DNA of 64,000 bases. It comes from Aureobasidium sp. EXF-3400. Taxonomy: Eukaryota; Ascomycota; Dothideomycetes; Dothideales; Saccotheciaceae. This document shows, piece after piece, positions 52,443-63,507 of the stretch. The notes under the pieces were generated by a model, which did no database searches, had not been told where the DNA came from, and was given only the letters and a program-made list of their open reading frames with translations. The position numbers and the translations under genes are program-made. The DNA is taken from assembly GCA_024195585.1 (NCBI GenBank), contig SWBL01000130.1, forward strand, positions 59,827 to 123,826, written 5' to 3'. Every line of letters starts with the position of its first letter. Position 1 is the first letter of the stretch.

Positions 52443-54946
52443 CTAACTGCTAAGCTCAACTCGTTTCCCGAGCACTGCACGAGCGTCACTCTCAGTCAGA
52501 ACCTCCAAGCCCATCTCTTCCAGCACATCTCGAGCCGTCTCGTTGTCCATGAACACTCGTCTCTCGACTTCGAAGAGTCCCCATTTCTTCTCCGAGGTTA
52601 CCTCATCGGAGGCTTCGGCATCGACTTCGACGGGAATTTCTCCTCTCACGGGCAGATCGAGCAACGTCAAACCATCATCAAGACGCTGCATGACATTTCG
52701 ACCAGTGCCAGCACCAAGATAGCGATCGAACACACTGCAGAGGCCCCTGAAGTCAGACATGAACTGTGATGCACCAGCAGTCGAGAACGTGTGTCGGAGC
52801 AGCACACTGTCCCACAGTGTGATCTGAAGACTGTGACCGACAACACGACAGATACGACGCAATGCAGGCTTAGACAAGGCGCGAGACAAGAAAGCGAGAT
52901 GCGTGTCCAAAAGAGTAAGAGGAGGGTCCAGCTCTGCGGTCAAACTGGATTCACCGCCGCTGCCTGGGGCTGAGAGAGATGCCCAAGGATTGATGCGAGC
53001 GTATGGTCTCAGAACGTCTCGCATGTCGTAGATCAGAGTATCACATATGACCTTCTCGCTGCGAACACGCAGTCCGCGGTATTGCGCTGCCATCTGTTCG
53101 AACAGAGCGCCCTCAAGCTCTTGATTCTCGCCTGTGCTGTTGATGGCGGCGTTTGTCTTTGCTGCGATTTCGATCATGTTGAGATCACCTTTGATGTCGA
53201 TCCTGTTGGCTGCTCTGTATTGCAACTCCTCCCAGATCTCAAGGAAGAAGACGTCATCACTCCAGTCCCGCATAGCTTTTTCAAGGTATTCTGCAGAGCC
53301 GAATACGCGACAGAGGCGATCCATACCCTTAACACCGGCGTATTCGGCTTGCTGCTCTTTAGTGACACCATTGACTGCACGTCCGACAGTTGTGGTGTTA
53401 GTCATGAAGGTCTGCAGACTACCATTTATCAGTCTGTAGACCCGATCAAAGATCTCAATCTGGATGTCCATAAAGAAACGGAACTTCTGACTGAATGAAG
53501 ACAAAGACTTGTAGCGCTCGGTGATGGTCTCAAGAAGATCATTGACACGAACAGCCGCTTTGGTGGGTTTAGTGCTGTCTGCAGATACCGAATCATAATC
53601 AAGCTCTCTACTCGCACGATCCGAGATGATATCTTCGTAACGTGCTAGAGCAAAGTCTCGTTCTACGTTCAGCCATTTGGAGAAGTAAGCTTCCTTCTCC
53701 AGGACGTAATGTGCAAGACCACGCCAGACTGTGGCAGGTGACAGGGGTGTATAGTTCCATTCTTCCTGGATGGTAGCATCGAACGTCATGACCTCATGCA
53801 TCAGGTTGCTGAGCAACTGAGGCTGCTCCGAGACTTGAGGAAGAACTGAGCGCAATTTGTTCTGTAACATGGGTATCAAGGCAGTGATGAGAGCGGACGT
53901 CGCATCGATATAAGCAGGAATCAGTGCAAGATCAGAGCCTCGGAAGTTAGCCAGAAGCTGTGGTTGCAAGTTTGCCTGGAAGAATGGGCTGTAGCTGCTA
54001 ATAAGGTCCAAGACATGGTTCAAGAAGTATTCAGGCTTGTCCAGACGGTTGGTCGGGCGGTCGCCAGAGAAATGGTAGTTGAAACGGAGTTCAAGCGAGC
54101 GAACCATGATTTCGGGAGGCAGCAGCACAGCAGGTTCATCCTTGGACGTCTTGGAACTGTTGGCTACGTCGGCTGCAACCAGCTCAGACTTTTGAAGGTC
54201 GATGAGCTTTGCAATATGCATATCCCACTCGGGCTGCAGGCCAGGAGGTACCGATATGCCCTGCTTAGGCCAGCCCATCTTGGTCAAGGTCTTTTCGAAG
54301 TCGGCTGCAAACGACTGCTCAATTTGAGTGCGTGCATTGTAGGTAGTCCTCAAAACATGGAGAACGAGATGAGGAGCGGCACCCTCGGCCGCCTCGGATA
54401 AAGGCTGCAGACCAGTGGCAAGGGTCGATAATCTCTTGTATGCAGTCAAAGCAGCCTTGTCTGATTTGCCCAGCTGTTCGCTACATTCTTGTCGCAAAGT
54501 GTCGACCTCTTGCAACATCTCAGCATAGCCTGAGGCCATGTCGAGCTTCCTCAGATGTGCCATACTGGACTCAAATTTCTGCAAGGCATCATCACTGGTC
54601 TCTGACTGAGTGACGAGCTGGAGACGGCGGTCGAGGTCCTGTTGGTCTCGCTGAAAGGCGGCGCCTTTTTGTTTGATTGAAGTGGCATGCTGGTCTGAAG
54701 CTTGTTGGGCGACATTGTGATCGTTCCGAGCGTCAACAAGCTGTGCAGATGGTCAGAAGATGCGACAGACACTGTGTATTCTCATTCCTGACTTACCTGC
54801 TGCTTAAGCAAGTCCTGTTGGGCCTTGACGCTGTCCAGTAGTGAATCTAGTGAATCAAAGTCGGCAAAGGCCTGTAATTTGTCGTCCAGGAAATCGACCA
54901 GTCGGACATCATTGTCCTGGTTCCGGCGATAGTCGTCGAGCGCCAT
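52443..54946 (-). CDS. TIP20: Tip20/RINT-1 family subunit of the Dsl1 vesicle-tethering complex
   Basis: Two exons (54946-54797 and 54740-52443) over a 56-nt intron that lies between codons give 815 residues. The Dsl1 complex tethers Golgi-derived COPI vesicles at the ER. The N-terminus LVDFLDDKLQAFADFDSLDSL, quoted in part, and the following coiled coil (about residues 50-150, QKFESSMAHLRKLD) form the usual helical start. Central YHFSGDRPTNRLDKPEYF with FLNHVLDLISSY is the family signature. FMDIQIEIFDRVYRLI and FDRYLGAGTGRNVMQRL lie in the C-terminal rod. Length is in the usual range of 700-850. In animals RINT-1 has the same role plus checkpoint effects. Confidence 0.92.
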
Positions 54947-55239
54947 GTTTGGTCGAAGGAGATAGTTATTTTGGCAAGCTGTTCGCTAATGCCAACTCAA
55001 GGCGTCTGATGACGCGCTGGGGTCGCGACACTCACGCCGGGTGTGCTACGGAACCCTCTCCACCGGACACCCATCGACACGACCTCACGCTGCTAATCCT
55101 TTGCGCGTTTGCTGCCTACAATTGAACTCAAAGTTCAGTCAAGTATATAGGATGCTATTCTTCGTAGGTCAAAGCCAGCTGTCTCATTTTCCACGTTTCG
55201 TTTTCTCAGTCACCCTCTCTTCAACACGATTCACGCAAA
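54947..55239. promoter_or_regulatory. shared divergent promoter of TIP20 and the SUKH gene
   Basis: The two genes start outward from this 293-bp interval. No core element is distinctive; the region before 55240 is pyrimidine-rich (tttctcagtcaccctctctt). Confidence 0.5.
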
Positions 55240-56577
55240 ATGACTCCTCCTTTCGATCTCTTTGACGACCCTTCCTACATTCTCACAATACCGCATATAC
55301 CTGCCGTTGAATACTGCATTCTGGGTCTGGCTATTCGTTTCAATTTGCTTGGCCATGTGGACGCTGCTCGCGGGTTTGCAGAGCTATTGTACTCGCGTCC
55401 GCCTCTCCAAAATCTGGAGTTCTCGGGTCTGCGTGCATTGGTGCCATACTGGCGTAAGACACAATTCCCTGCAGGTATTCCCGAGAATATGAAGACAGAT
55501 GCCTATTTCGACGACTATATCGGCTCAAAGCAACAGCAAGGTCTACAATGGCCCTATCATATACCCCTAGATCAGCGTACTGAAGATGAGGCTGGCATGA
55601 CTGCAATCATGTCGCCTGGCCTTGATCGCTACGGGCGTCCCATTCCACCAGCTCCTACGGTCGCTTTGGATATCGCCGTCAAATTGGCCGAGAAACGAGG
55701 TGTCGAGCCTTCCAGCGACACCAAGGTCCTTGAGATGTTAGCCGCTATCGCAGAGCACTTTCCCAACAAATGGGATCGTGTCTACATGATCGACTCTCCC
55801 AGTCGCGCCTCGGTGTTCATGTCTGGAGCCTTGGCCAAGATTTGGGGTTTGTCTGATCAGGAACTCGACTCTCGAGCTGCCGAACTCCTTGAAGCATGTC
55901 GACAGCGCTTCTGGCATGGTCCTTCGACTCGAGAACCGGAGACTATATCTGGACTTCTCCAGTCCTGTAACAATGACACAGTGATAAAGTCCGAGTCACT
56001 CGATGATGACGAAGAGAGACCCACATTGCTTTACAAACCACCCGCCACTGAGCAAGAGATCCTTGATCTTGAACAGAGACTGGGCATCGACCTCCCCGAC
56101 GACTTCAAAGCCTTTCTACGTATCAGTAACGGCTTTGAAAGCATCTGGAACGGCGTCTTTCCTGGTCCACCTCTTCGATCCACTAGAGAAATAGACTGGC
56201 TCGACTATACCGAATACGAGCTCTACTTCGATCAATTAGACTTTTGGCTCGAGGCCCGCAACAAACTTCCCGATCCTCCCATATTCACCAACGTCATCTG
56301 TATAGCCAGTGAGGACATCTACGACGTCTGGCTCATCCCGCCTGCAATGATGCAACAAATGCGGGAATACTACAAGAAGATATATGACATGGTGAACGAA
56401 GAAGAAAAACGCATCATTGAGCGTGCAGTCGATGACTTTGCTGGTAGCTGGCATGAATGGGAGAATCTGGAATGGGGTTGTTGCTCCTGGGCATGCGGTG
56501 GATCTGCTCAACTGGACAGTTTCAAAGACTTCAAAGCATGGCTGGAGAATGCGACCTGGGATGCGAAGAACGTGTAG
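55240..56577 (+). CDS. SUKH (Smi1/Knr4)-domain protein, 445 aa
   Basis: Single exon. The C-terminal half carries the SUKH fold: PPATEQEILDLEQRLGI, LPDDFKAFLRISNGFES (the hallmark F/L-R-x-SNG), then a Trp-containing segment (REIDWLDYTEYELYF). A late block has IASEDIYDVWLIPP and WEWENLEWG-like tryptophans. The N-terminal half (about residues 1-240) is unrelated and unrecognised, with AARGFAELLYSRP and a helical region. In yeast the Smi1/Knr4 protein controls cell-wall synthesis; bacterial relatives are mostly immunity proteins. This one is a different fungal subfamily whose job is unknown. Probably cytosolic. Confidence 0.85.
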   Translation: MTPPFDLFDDPSYILTIPHIPAVEYCILGLAIRFNLLGHVDAARGFAELLYSRPPLQNLEFSGLRALVPYWRKTQFPAGIPENMKTDAYFDDYIGSKQQQGLQWPYHIPLDQRTEDEAGMTAIMSPGLDRYGRPIPPAPTVALDIAVKLAEKRGVEPSSDTKVLEMLAAIAEHFPNKWDRVYMIDSPSRASVFMSGALAKIWGLSDQELDSRAAELLEACRQRFWHGPSTREPETISGLLQSCNNDTVIKSESLDDDEERPTLLYKPPATEQEILDLEQRLGIDLPDDFKAFLRISNGFESIWNGVFPGPPLRSTREIDWLDYTEYELYFDQLDFWLEARNKLPDPPIFTNVICIASEDIYDVWLIPPAMMQQMREYYKKIYDMVNEEEKRIIERAVDDFAGSWHEWENLEWGCCSWACGGSAQLDSFKDFKAWLENATWDAKNV

Positions 56578-56935
56578 ATAGAAAGAGTGTCCAAAGCGAG
56601 TGATCATGTCCTATAGTAGTATGATTCCATGTATATAAGTCTTGATCATGGTAGGTGTCTCCAACTCTATTTCATTATCTCGTTCCGTCAGACAAGCATC
56701 GAGAAAGAACACGAAATACATACATTCTGTTGATCAATCACAAGCTGCATCTCATAGTCTTCCATTGAACGCGTGTACATTGTGTCAATATCTCGCAATG
56801 TTCAAAAGCAAGAGATGAAGCAAGTGAAAGAGAGAAACCTTCACTTCACCAACTCCGGAACATTCACCAACCAATCGCCAAGGTAACCACGTTCACCGCA
56901 AGAGTCATAATCAGCGGGAGCCCTTTATACCCTGT
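56578..56935. other. intergenic region before the tRNA-like element
   Basis: AT-rich, no gene seen. Confidence 0.5.
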
Positions 56936-57003
56936 AGCGGTCCGTTGGCGCAATGGTTTACCATTCGCACCAAGTCACTGGTTCGATCCCAGGCGAGATC
57001 GCT
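56936..57003 (+). ncRNA. tRNA-like element without a recognisable anticodon arm
   Basis: AGCGGTC and GATCGCT pair over seven positions (one G.T) as an acceptor stem, TGGCGCAATGG fits box A, and GGTTCGATCCC fits box B with a 4-pair T stem (CTGG/CCAG). Only about 13 bases lie between the presumed D stem and T stem, too few for a normal anticodon arm, and three extra bases follow the T arm. The element could be a tRNA relic or the head of a tRNA-derived SINE. It may still be transcribed by Pol III. Confidence 0.5.
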
Positions 57004-57763
57004 ATGGCTGATCATTTCGCACTTACCAATTGACCCGTGCCCGCTCGGAGCGGAATAAAGGCGATTGGTAAGGATGAGGTGGGAGGTCCTTTTTGGTCGA
57101 TGTCACTTGGTTATGTCTTCGCATTGTGCTCACCTCTGTTATGTTCGCGACATCTTGCTTCTCTTGAGGTGAAACAAAGCAACATGGAAATCTATATAGA
57201 AGCACAGCCTGGTTCGATACCAGAAGAGCCTCGTGGATGTCAGACTTGGATTGTCAGCATGTAGAGAAGAAATGCCATGAAGCATCTTCAGCGAAGCGAG
57301 CACAGCAAGAACAGACCGACGGTGAGTTGGATAATGTATCAATGTTGGTGTCATATGAAAGAGCAGCCTTCATCTGTAGTGTTCAGACACATTGACAAAG
57401 TCGTATTGCTTGTAGTGGTAGTGCTGCAGAAGATGATGACAACAGCTCTCGATCGTGGATGGAAGCTGCTCTTCAGACCGTCATCGTATTGATGGGGAGG
57501 TGCCAATGCACTGCAAAAGTTAATCTGAGAAGTCGCGCTGTGCAAAGGCCCGGGAGAAAGAAGAGAAAGGAGCATTGATGACAGTAAATCTCAAAGTAAT
57601 CAATTTTTCAAAATGTGAATCTAAATCTAGGAAAGAACAGAAAATTGGATATCTCAAATACAACAAAAAAGCAAAAGCCAAACAACCCATAGTCGTAACA
57701 AGTCCTTCCTGGTAGTCCTTAATCCTTAATAACCCATAATCATTAAAACGCTCATCAAACAAC
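57004..57763. other. intergenic region, no gene seen
   Basis: Frames of up to 80 codons on both strands without domains; the right end is A-rich and forms the 3' region of the nitrate transporter gene. Confidence 0.5.
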
Positions 57764-59380
57764 TTAGCGACCGCCGATCTGACCCTTAGGGATGGGCTTG
57801 ATCCAAGAGGTCAAAACACCCATTCCCATCATAATGGCACCGATGGTCAAAAAACTGCGTCCGTACAGAGTTTTCGTGCCGTCAATGCTGTAGCGGAAGA
57901 TGATGGCGAAGATGATACCACCGAGGTTTCCACTGGCGCCAACAACACCAGAAACGAGACCGTTGGCGTGGGGGTGAACGTGAGGAACAAGAGAGTAGTT
58001 CAATCCGTTGGCACCCTCGAGGAAGAATCCAACACCACCAGTGATGAGACCGACAAGTGCAGGGCGCGAGTGGGGGTTAATGACACCGGTGATGACCATG
58101 AACAAACCCGCAAGAGTGACATAGACGTGGAGAAGGACCTTCTTGCCCCAAGGTCCAGAAGTTCTGTATGCGTAATCTGAAACGAGACCACCCAGAGGAC
58201 GGAAGACAATGTTCAAAAGACCAAACATAGCAGCCCAGTTGCCAGAATCTTGGAGACCAAGCTTGAGGTTGGCGCGGTAGTAGTTTCCAAGAATGCTGTT
58301 GACAGACAATTCGCAACCGAAAGTGCAGAAGTAGCAGATACCGAGGACCAGGGTTTGAGGGGAGAAGACAACGGGAAGAGCGTCTTTGAAGGATGGCTTT
58401 TGTACGACTTCGCCGCGGACGGTATCGAGCATCTGTTCCTCGCCCATTTGGGCTTCGTTATCGCCGAAAGTGCCACGAGTCTCGTCGAGCTTCTTCTCTT
58501 CGCTGGCGACATCGGAGGTGGAAGGTGTGCGAGAGCTCTTCATGGCCTTCTCTCCAGAGATCTCGCCAGTGCCAGCGACGTCGACGATGGCGCCTTCGAT
58601 GGCGTGAGAGCGGAGGTTGGACTCGGCGCTCTGGAAGCGATCGGCCCACTTACCAGTGGGAGTGTCATCGCAGAGGAAGAAGAGAGCCAAGGCGACGGAG
58701 GTGATCAGGATGCCAGGAACGACAAAAGAAACGCGCCAAGCAACATGGCCTGTAAGGCCTTGGTTTGTCATGAGCGAAGTGTAGATGGCAGGCATGACGA
58801 AGTAGGTGATACCACCACCGGAGTTACCGAGACCAGCGGTCAAGGAGTTGGCGGTACCGATGATGTTCTTGTCGTAGAAGCCGGTTGTCCATACTTGGCA
58901 AGGCACGAAAGAGCCACCAAGAATACCAATGAAGAATCTGAGAACATAGAGACCGGCAGCACTGGTGACAGTACCAGCCAGGAAGGTAGGGATGGCTCCG
59001 AGAAGCAAGCAGCCAGCGAATGTGTATCTAGGGCCAAAGCGATCACAAGCGGGACCAGCAACCAGACGGACGAGGAGAGTAGCAACCAAGGCGATAATGT
59101 TGGAGTTTGAAACTTCGTGCTTGCTAAGACCGATGTCTTTGGCAATGACATCGCTGAGCAGAGGAGGGAACGCGTACCTATCACTCGAGTCAGTCACAGT
59201 CTGGGGAGGGTTGTGGAGATCAGGGTGCACTTACCAAGACCAGAATGCTAGCAAGAAGCCGAACCATGAGAAGAAGAATACACGGCCATAGTTGTTGAAG
59301 GGGTTGAGGACAGGGATGGAGCGAGCCTTCTTGTTGATGGGGTTGACCTCGGGGGCCGACCACAGAGTGCTGATACCCAT
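57764..59380 (-). CDS. nitrate/nitrite transporter of the CrnA/NRT2 family
   Basis: Two exons (59380-59235 and 59177-57764) over a 57-nt intron give 519 residues. These major-facilitator proteins import nitrate with protons across the plasma membrane. The N-terminus [20 protein letters not shown] followed by [10 protein letters not shown], split by the intron before YAFPPL, matches the first helix. Nitrate signatures are [19 protein letters not shown] (helix 5) and [13 protein letters not shown] (helix 11). [15 protein letters not shown] is the MFS loop 2-3 motif. A long cytosolic loop (about residues 230-305) rich in Glu, Ser and Thr is characteristic of fungal members and carries regulation. 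The fungal nitrate cluster usually adds reductase genes; none is seen in the window. Confidence 0.94.
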
Positions 59381-61875
59381 TATGATATGGTATGTACTAT
59401 GTCCAGACTAAGGAGACCTTGAGTATAGAAGATTGGCAAAGAAGAATCCTTAAAGCCAGAAATAGGACAGGCCTTGAACCTCTTTTGGATTGTTGGTATG
59501 TAATAGAAACCGGATGAAGAGACCAATTGCTGGGGTGAGGATGTCGAGGTTTAATATTGCACCTCTCACACACATACTCCTCGAGCAGCGTGTTCAGTGT
59601 ATCTCCGGTGCACAACTGATTACTACAACGCCAAAGCAAAAAACAAGTCCGCGGATTTGCGACTGCCGTCAGCGTGCAGATCTTGGGACCTCAACTAAGT
59701 CTGGGGTTTGGGGAAATCTGGATCGCTCAGCCCTTTCTTGGGCTCTGATAAGGAACTGCAGTGGAAATGGTCGAACGTCGTGTGGACCGGCCGGATGTGA
59801 TGACCACAGAGCCGCGAATAGGTCAACAACGTGGTTGAGGAGACGGGTTGACTTCAGGCTAAGCCGTCTCGAGATAAGGACTCGGGACTTTCAGGATGTT
59901 CTGCAATGTGAACCCTTGATCTGCGAATGCTCTTGCTCTTTTTGCTCTTCATGAGAGATTGTTAAACAGCGAAACAGTAAACATGCGATTTGAGCTCGAA
60001 AGAAGTCTGCTTGTCGTATACGATCACCCTCCTTGTCAATTAATCGAATCTGACAGGGTGCTGTATCGAAGACGGCTTGAAATGAGGGTGGGTGTCTGAC
60101 TGGACGAATGATTGACCACGCATTGGGTTGGCTTATCTCTGGGCGCACAGATAACCACAGCTTTCCGACGGGAAAAGTGGATTTGGGACGTCCCCTGCCT
60201 TATCAGTGGCTTGTTGTTGTAAAACCTCTCATCATAGAAATACTTGGCCATCTTCGATGCAAAGCATTCCAATTCTTTTGGATGCATGTTGGTTTTTGCT
60301 TTGTCTTCACACCAATTCCTTTACCGTAGTTGCCTACTTCGCCTCGAAGTATGGTGGTACAAGCATTGCTGGCTTCTCCTTGAGGATGAGCATACTCTCG
60401 CAATTTGCAGAACATACTTTAGGAACAACGTTGCTGGCTGCATAAGTCGTTCATTCTTCTATCTGTCCGTAGGTTCAGATTGACCTGTGACAGTCATCGT
60501 GTGTGTAAAGCGAGCTGGCAGTAGAAATCTGTTGAACCAGTGTCGTTGTGTTTGACGTTGGCGCAGCTTCCCGCTAGCTCCCGTCGTTCCTTATCTGAGG
60601 TCAAGATTGACCAATCAGAGCCATTTGCTTCATCAGCCTTTGAATATCTATCAACGACGATCTCGTCGTGAGTTTGTCGTTTCGAGTCGCTGACATGTGC
60701 GATGCTTGATAATAGTAGTACATTGTGTCTCTGCTATATAGAGTGCGCCTCTTGTGTCAAAGTGCAGGATTATTGCTTCTGTGCCCAGCATGATGTCGTC
60801 CCTCTCGATCTCGAGTTGCATGTGAACTCTTTCGAATCAGTGCCTAGGACGATTTTGGCTTTGTAAGTGCTATCAGTACCTGGACTGCAAGGTAGACGTC
60901 GACACAAAGGATCGGTACTGCATGGTCCAGCCTCAAGGGATGAGATCGGGTACAGGGCGTAAAGCCACCTGCATCTTTTGGATGTCTAGAAGCCAAGTCG
61001 TCGAGACGAGGAACGTTGATGAAGAAAGGCATGGCATCTGTAACGAATCCATTTACTAGGATCCCGCGGAGACGCTTTCGTCGGAGATACCACGATGGCT
61101 AACTGCGTGTGTTTCCTCTTTGGTTAAGCGGTCTCTATGCTGTGTTGCTCGAGGGAGGCATCGGACCGACCTAATGGATCACTTGAATAGAAGAGTGACG
61201 AATTCGGTTGCTGAAGACATTCTGTCGGGCCAAGGTGTCCCGAGTATGTACCCCCGAGTTCCTGCTGACGCAAGTTAGGTGTCTCCCGACACACAAGCCG
61301 AGTCGGCCAGTCAAAGAGGCCTTATCTGAGGTGGAAACGATACACATACCCTCTAGACAAATAGACAGCAGGAACCTATTGGCGAATCCTAGAATAGAAC
61401 TCACGGCACAAAGGTAAATCCTGAAAGCACACCGGAGAAACAATATGGAAAACTCGTTGAAGGAAGGAGTTGTGCCTCCTGTTTCGCTACAGCATGGACC
61501 AAAACCTCAACCAACCTCGTTTTACTCCACCCTCGTTATTCACTTCTCCGGTTGCAAAATGAGACGAATGGTGGCATCTCCGCGCGAGAATGAGGTACGT
61601 GCATCGAGTAAGAACGTAGTTCGCGTGAGGACCCGTGGCGCTGCTGACTTGGCAGCGAGGGTGTGTTCTCCAGGGGCCCAGGCTCGCGAAGGCTGTGAAA
61701 GATAAGAGAAGGGAATTTTGGCTGAGTTACGCTTTTCTCTGCAGTACTGAGATGTTAGATCGTGGGTTTCTCCACTCCTACAGTAGTCACATCTCCGATG
61801 TCAGTCAACGAAGGGTGAGAACTGTTTGGTGGACAAATCTTCTTGTCGAGTGTTTGATTTGACAAGCTGTCGCGC
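59381..61875. other. long gene-free interval, about 2.5 kb
   Basis: No frame above about 155 codons and none with a domain. It is the upstream region of the nitrate transporter gene, which in fungi is controlled by GATA-type nitrogen factors and a pathway-specific activator; GATA and TATC strings are present but not counted. A short minus-strand frame at 60844-61032 (MPFFINVPRLDDLASRHP) reads somewhat like protein but stands alone. Confidence 0.5.
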
Positions 61876-63137
61876 TCAAACCTGAGCTATTTCGTCTTTG
61901 GTAGCTGCAGCTGGAGGTTCGGTCTCTTCCTTGCCAGCGGGGACCTCAATCTCCTCTGTGACGACCGGAATCTCGGGCTTCTCATTAAGTTTGTCATTGG
62001 CGGTCTCCTTAGGCTGCTCTTCGGGTGCTTCGATCTTCTTTTTAGGTTGTTCTTTGGGAGAAGGCTCAAAGATCTCGGCCAGGTTGTATCGCTTCAGTGC
62101 TTCGTAGTCGTTGGGCACTACACTGATACCGCAGATGCTCTACACGAGTTGAGTATAAAAGACATAATATGAGTGATTAGATTGACTTACTGTGTAGATT
62201 TCGACGAGGATGTATACGTCTGGGTTCTTGAGGTCCACTTGATGTCCTGGGCCAACAATCGACGCAACCTTCTGTATGATCTCCATGCGCTTCATGACGG
62301 TGTGGTTGCGGATTGTCGGGCGGATCGCAAACTGGAGCAGATATCAGTGATCTAGCAAATGTACAAAATAGCAAGACTCCTTACCTTTGTGGGTACGCGC
62401 GGCTCTGTGTGGAAGTGAGGTGCAAGAACCTCCTTGGCCGTCTTCTCCAAACCTTCCTCGGTTGCCTTACCCATCAAAGTCATTGGAGTAAGGCGGTTGC
62501 AGAATCTAGTACGCTTGGGCGCGTTTTGTTTTGCGGCATCTTCGCAGATTCTTCTTACGAACGAGACAGGTTCAACAGGTGCTCTGGTTTTAAAGAAGAT
62601 CACTGGAGTCGCTGTCAGAGGAGTAACAACTTATGACACGGCTTCACTCACCACACTGTACGTCCAGCTTGATTGACCAGAACAGAGGTTTTGCCTGAGG
62701 CTTGCGGATGTCTTGCAACTCTTGCTGAATTTCAGCTTCGATGTTGATCTCGCCATCGCCCTCATCATCAGATCCAGCAGCACCAGCTTCCGCAGCCAAT
62801 TCGTCTCCGTAGAGCAGTTGAGCATACTGCGATTCAATGTTAGCATAGTCGTCAATTACTGCAACCATTACATACCTCGTTGAAGAGATCACGAAGTTCT
62901 CCTGTGCATTTGCCTTCTCTGCCTTTGTCACATGTAGCCCAGATTCCGTGGTCGCCTGGCAGAATCACTTTTTGTGATGCATATTGGTCGACTTTGCGAG
63001 GCACGCGCCATTGCTTCTGCGATCTAGTCAGTCTCATGTTGATCAGAATGTGAGATGCAGAGAATTACCTTGGACTTTTTGTTACTCTTATCAGCACCAC
63101 CTGCAGGCGCAGCGCGTTTCTTAGACTCGTCGGCCAT
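61876..63137 (-). CDS. TAN1: Tan1-like THUMP-domain protein for tRNA acetylation
   Basis: Six exons (63137-63069, 63016-62876, 62826-62652, 62602-62385, 62331-62191, 62139-61876) all join in phase to 335 residues; introns are 49-53 nt. Tan1 binds tRNA and works with the Nat10/Kre33 acetyltransferase to make N4-acetylcytidine at position 12 of tRNA-Ser and tRNA-Leu. Seen in order: a Lys-rich start, ILPGDHGIWATCDKGREGKC (N-terminal domain with its Cys pair), LRDLFNEYAQLLYG, then the THUMP core with RRICEDAAKQ, RFCNRLTPMTLMGKATEEG, and FAIRPTIRNHTVMKR and VDLKNPDVYILVEIYT before the terminal SICGISVVPNDYE. The C-terminal 60 residues (KEQPKKKIEAPEEQPKE) are disordered and family-typical in fungi. 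Confidence 0.9.
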
Positions 63138-63507
63138 AGTTGTGATGCTCTTTCTGTGTGAAGGTTGTGATAGATGATGGAGTTTTTCTCTGGATGCACT
63201 TTCCAAAGCCGGCAAGCGAGGTCAAATGCATGCCAAGCAATTCTGAAGGAAGTCATGATCAAGCAAGCAAGAGCGTCACTCAGTCACTTCTATGGCACAT
63301 CACTTCATAGACAGTCGGGATTGAATTGAAAAAGAAATCATTCATGCGTTTTGTACAGCTAAGTATACTGCCTCATGCCCGCAAAAGGAGGCATTTTTGG
63401 AAAATCAATAAGAAAAATGATGCTTTCCCGCTCTCTTTGGCCCAAAATCCTCAACGCCGACGACGCCGCTACTCCGACAAGATGGCTTTGCAAGACATAG
63501 CGCCAAT
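63138..63507. other. interval between TAN1 and NOP56
   Basis: Upstream of TAN1 and downstream of the NOP56 stop, both genes reading leftward. No further gene; A/T-rich around 63320-63420. Confidence 0.5.

Noticed and set aside
58250..59110. 286-codon plus-strand frame
   Set aside because: Antisense to the nitrate transporter; composition is Gly/Asp/Glu-rich as expected from the complement of a membrane protein gene, with no domain.
60844..61032. 62-codon minus-strand frame starting MPFFINVPRLDD
   Set aside because: Protein-like start but isolated, short and without splice sites or family; left uncalled.
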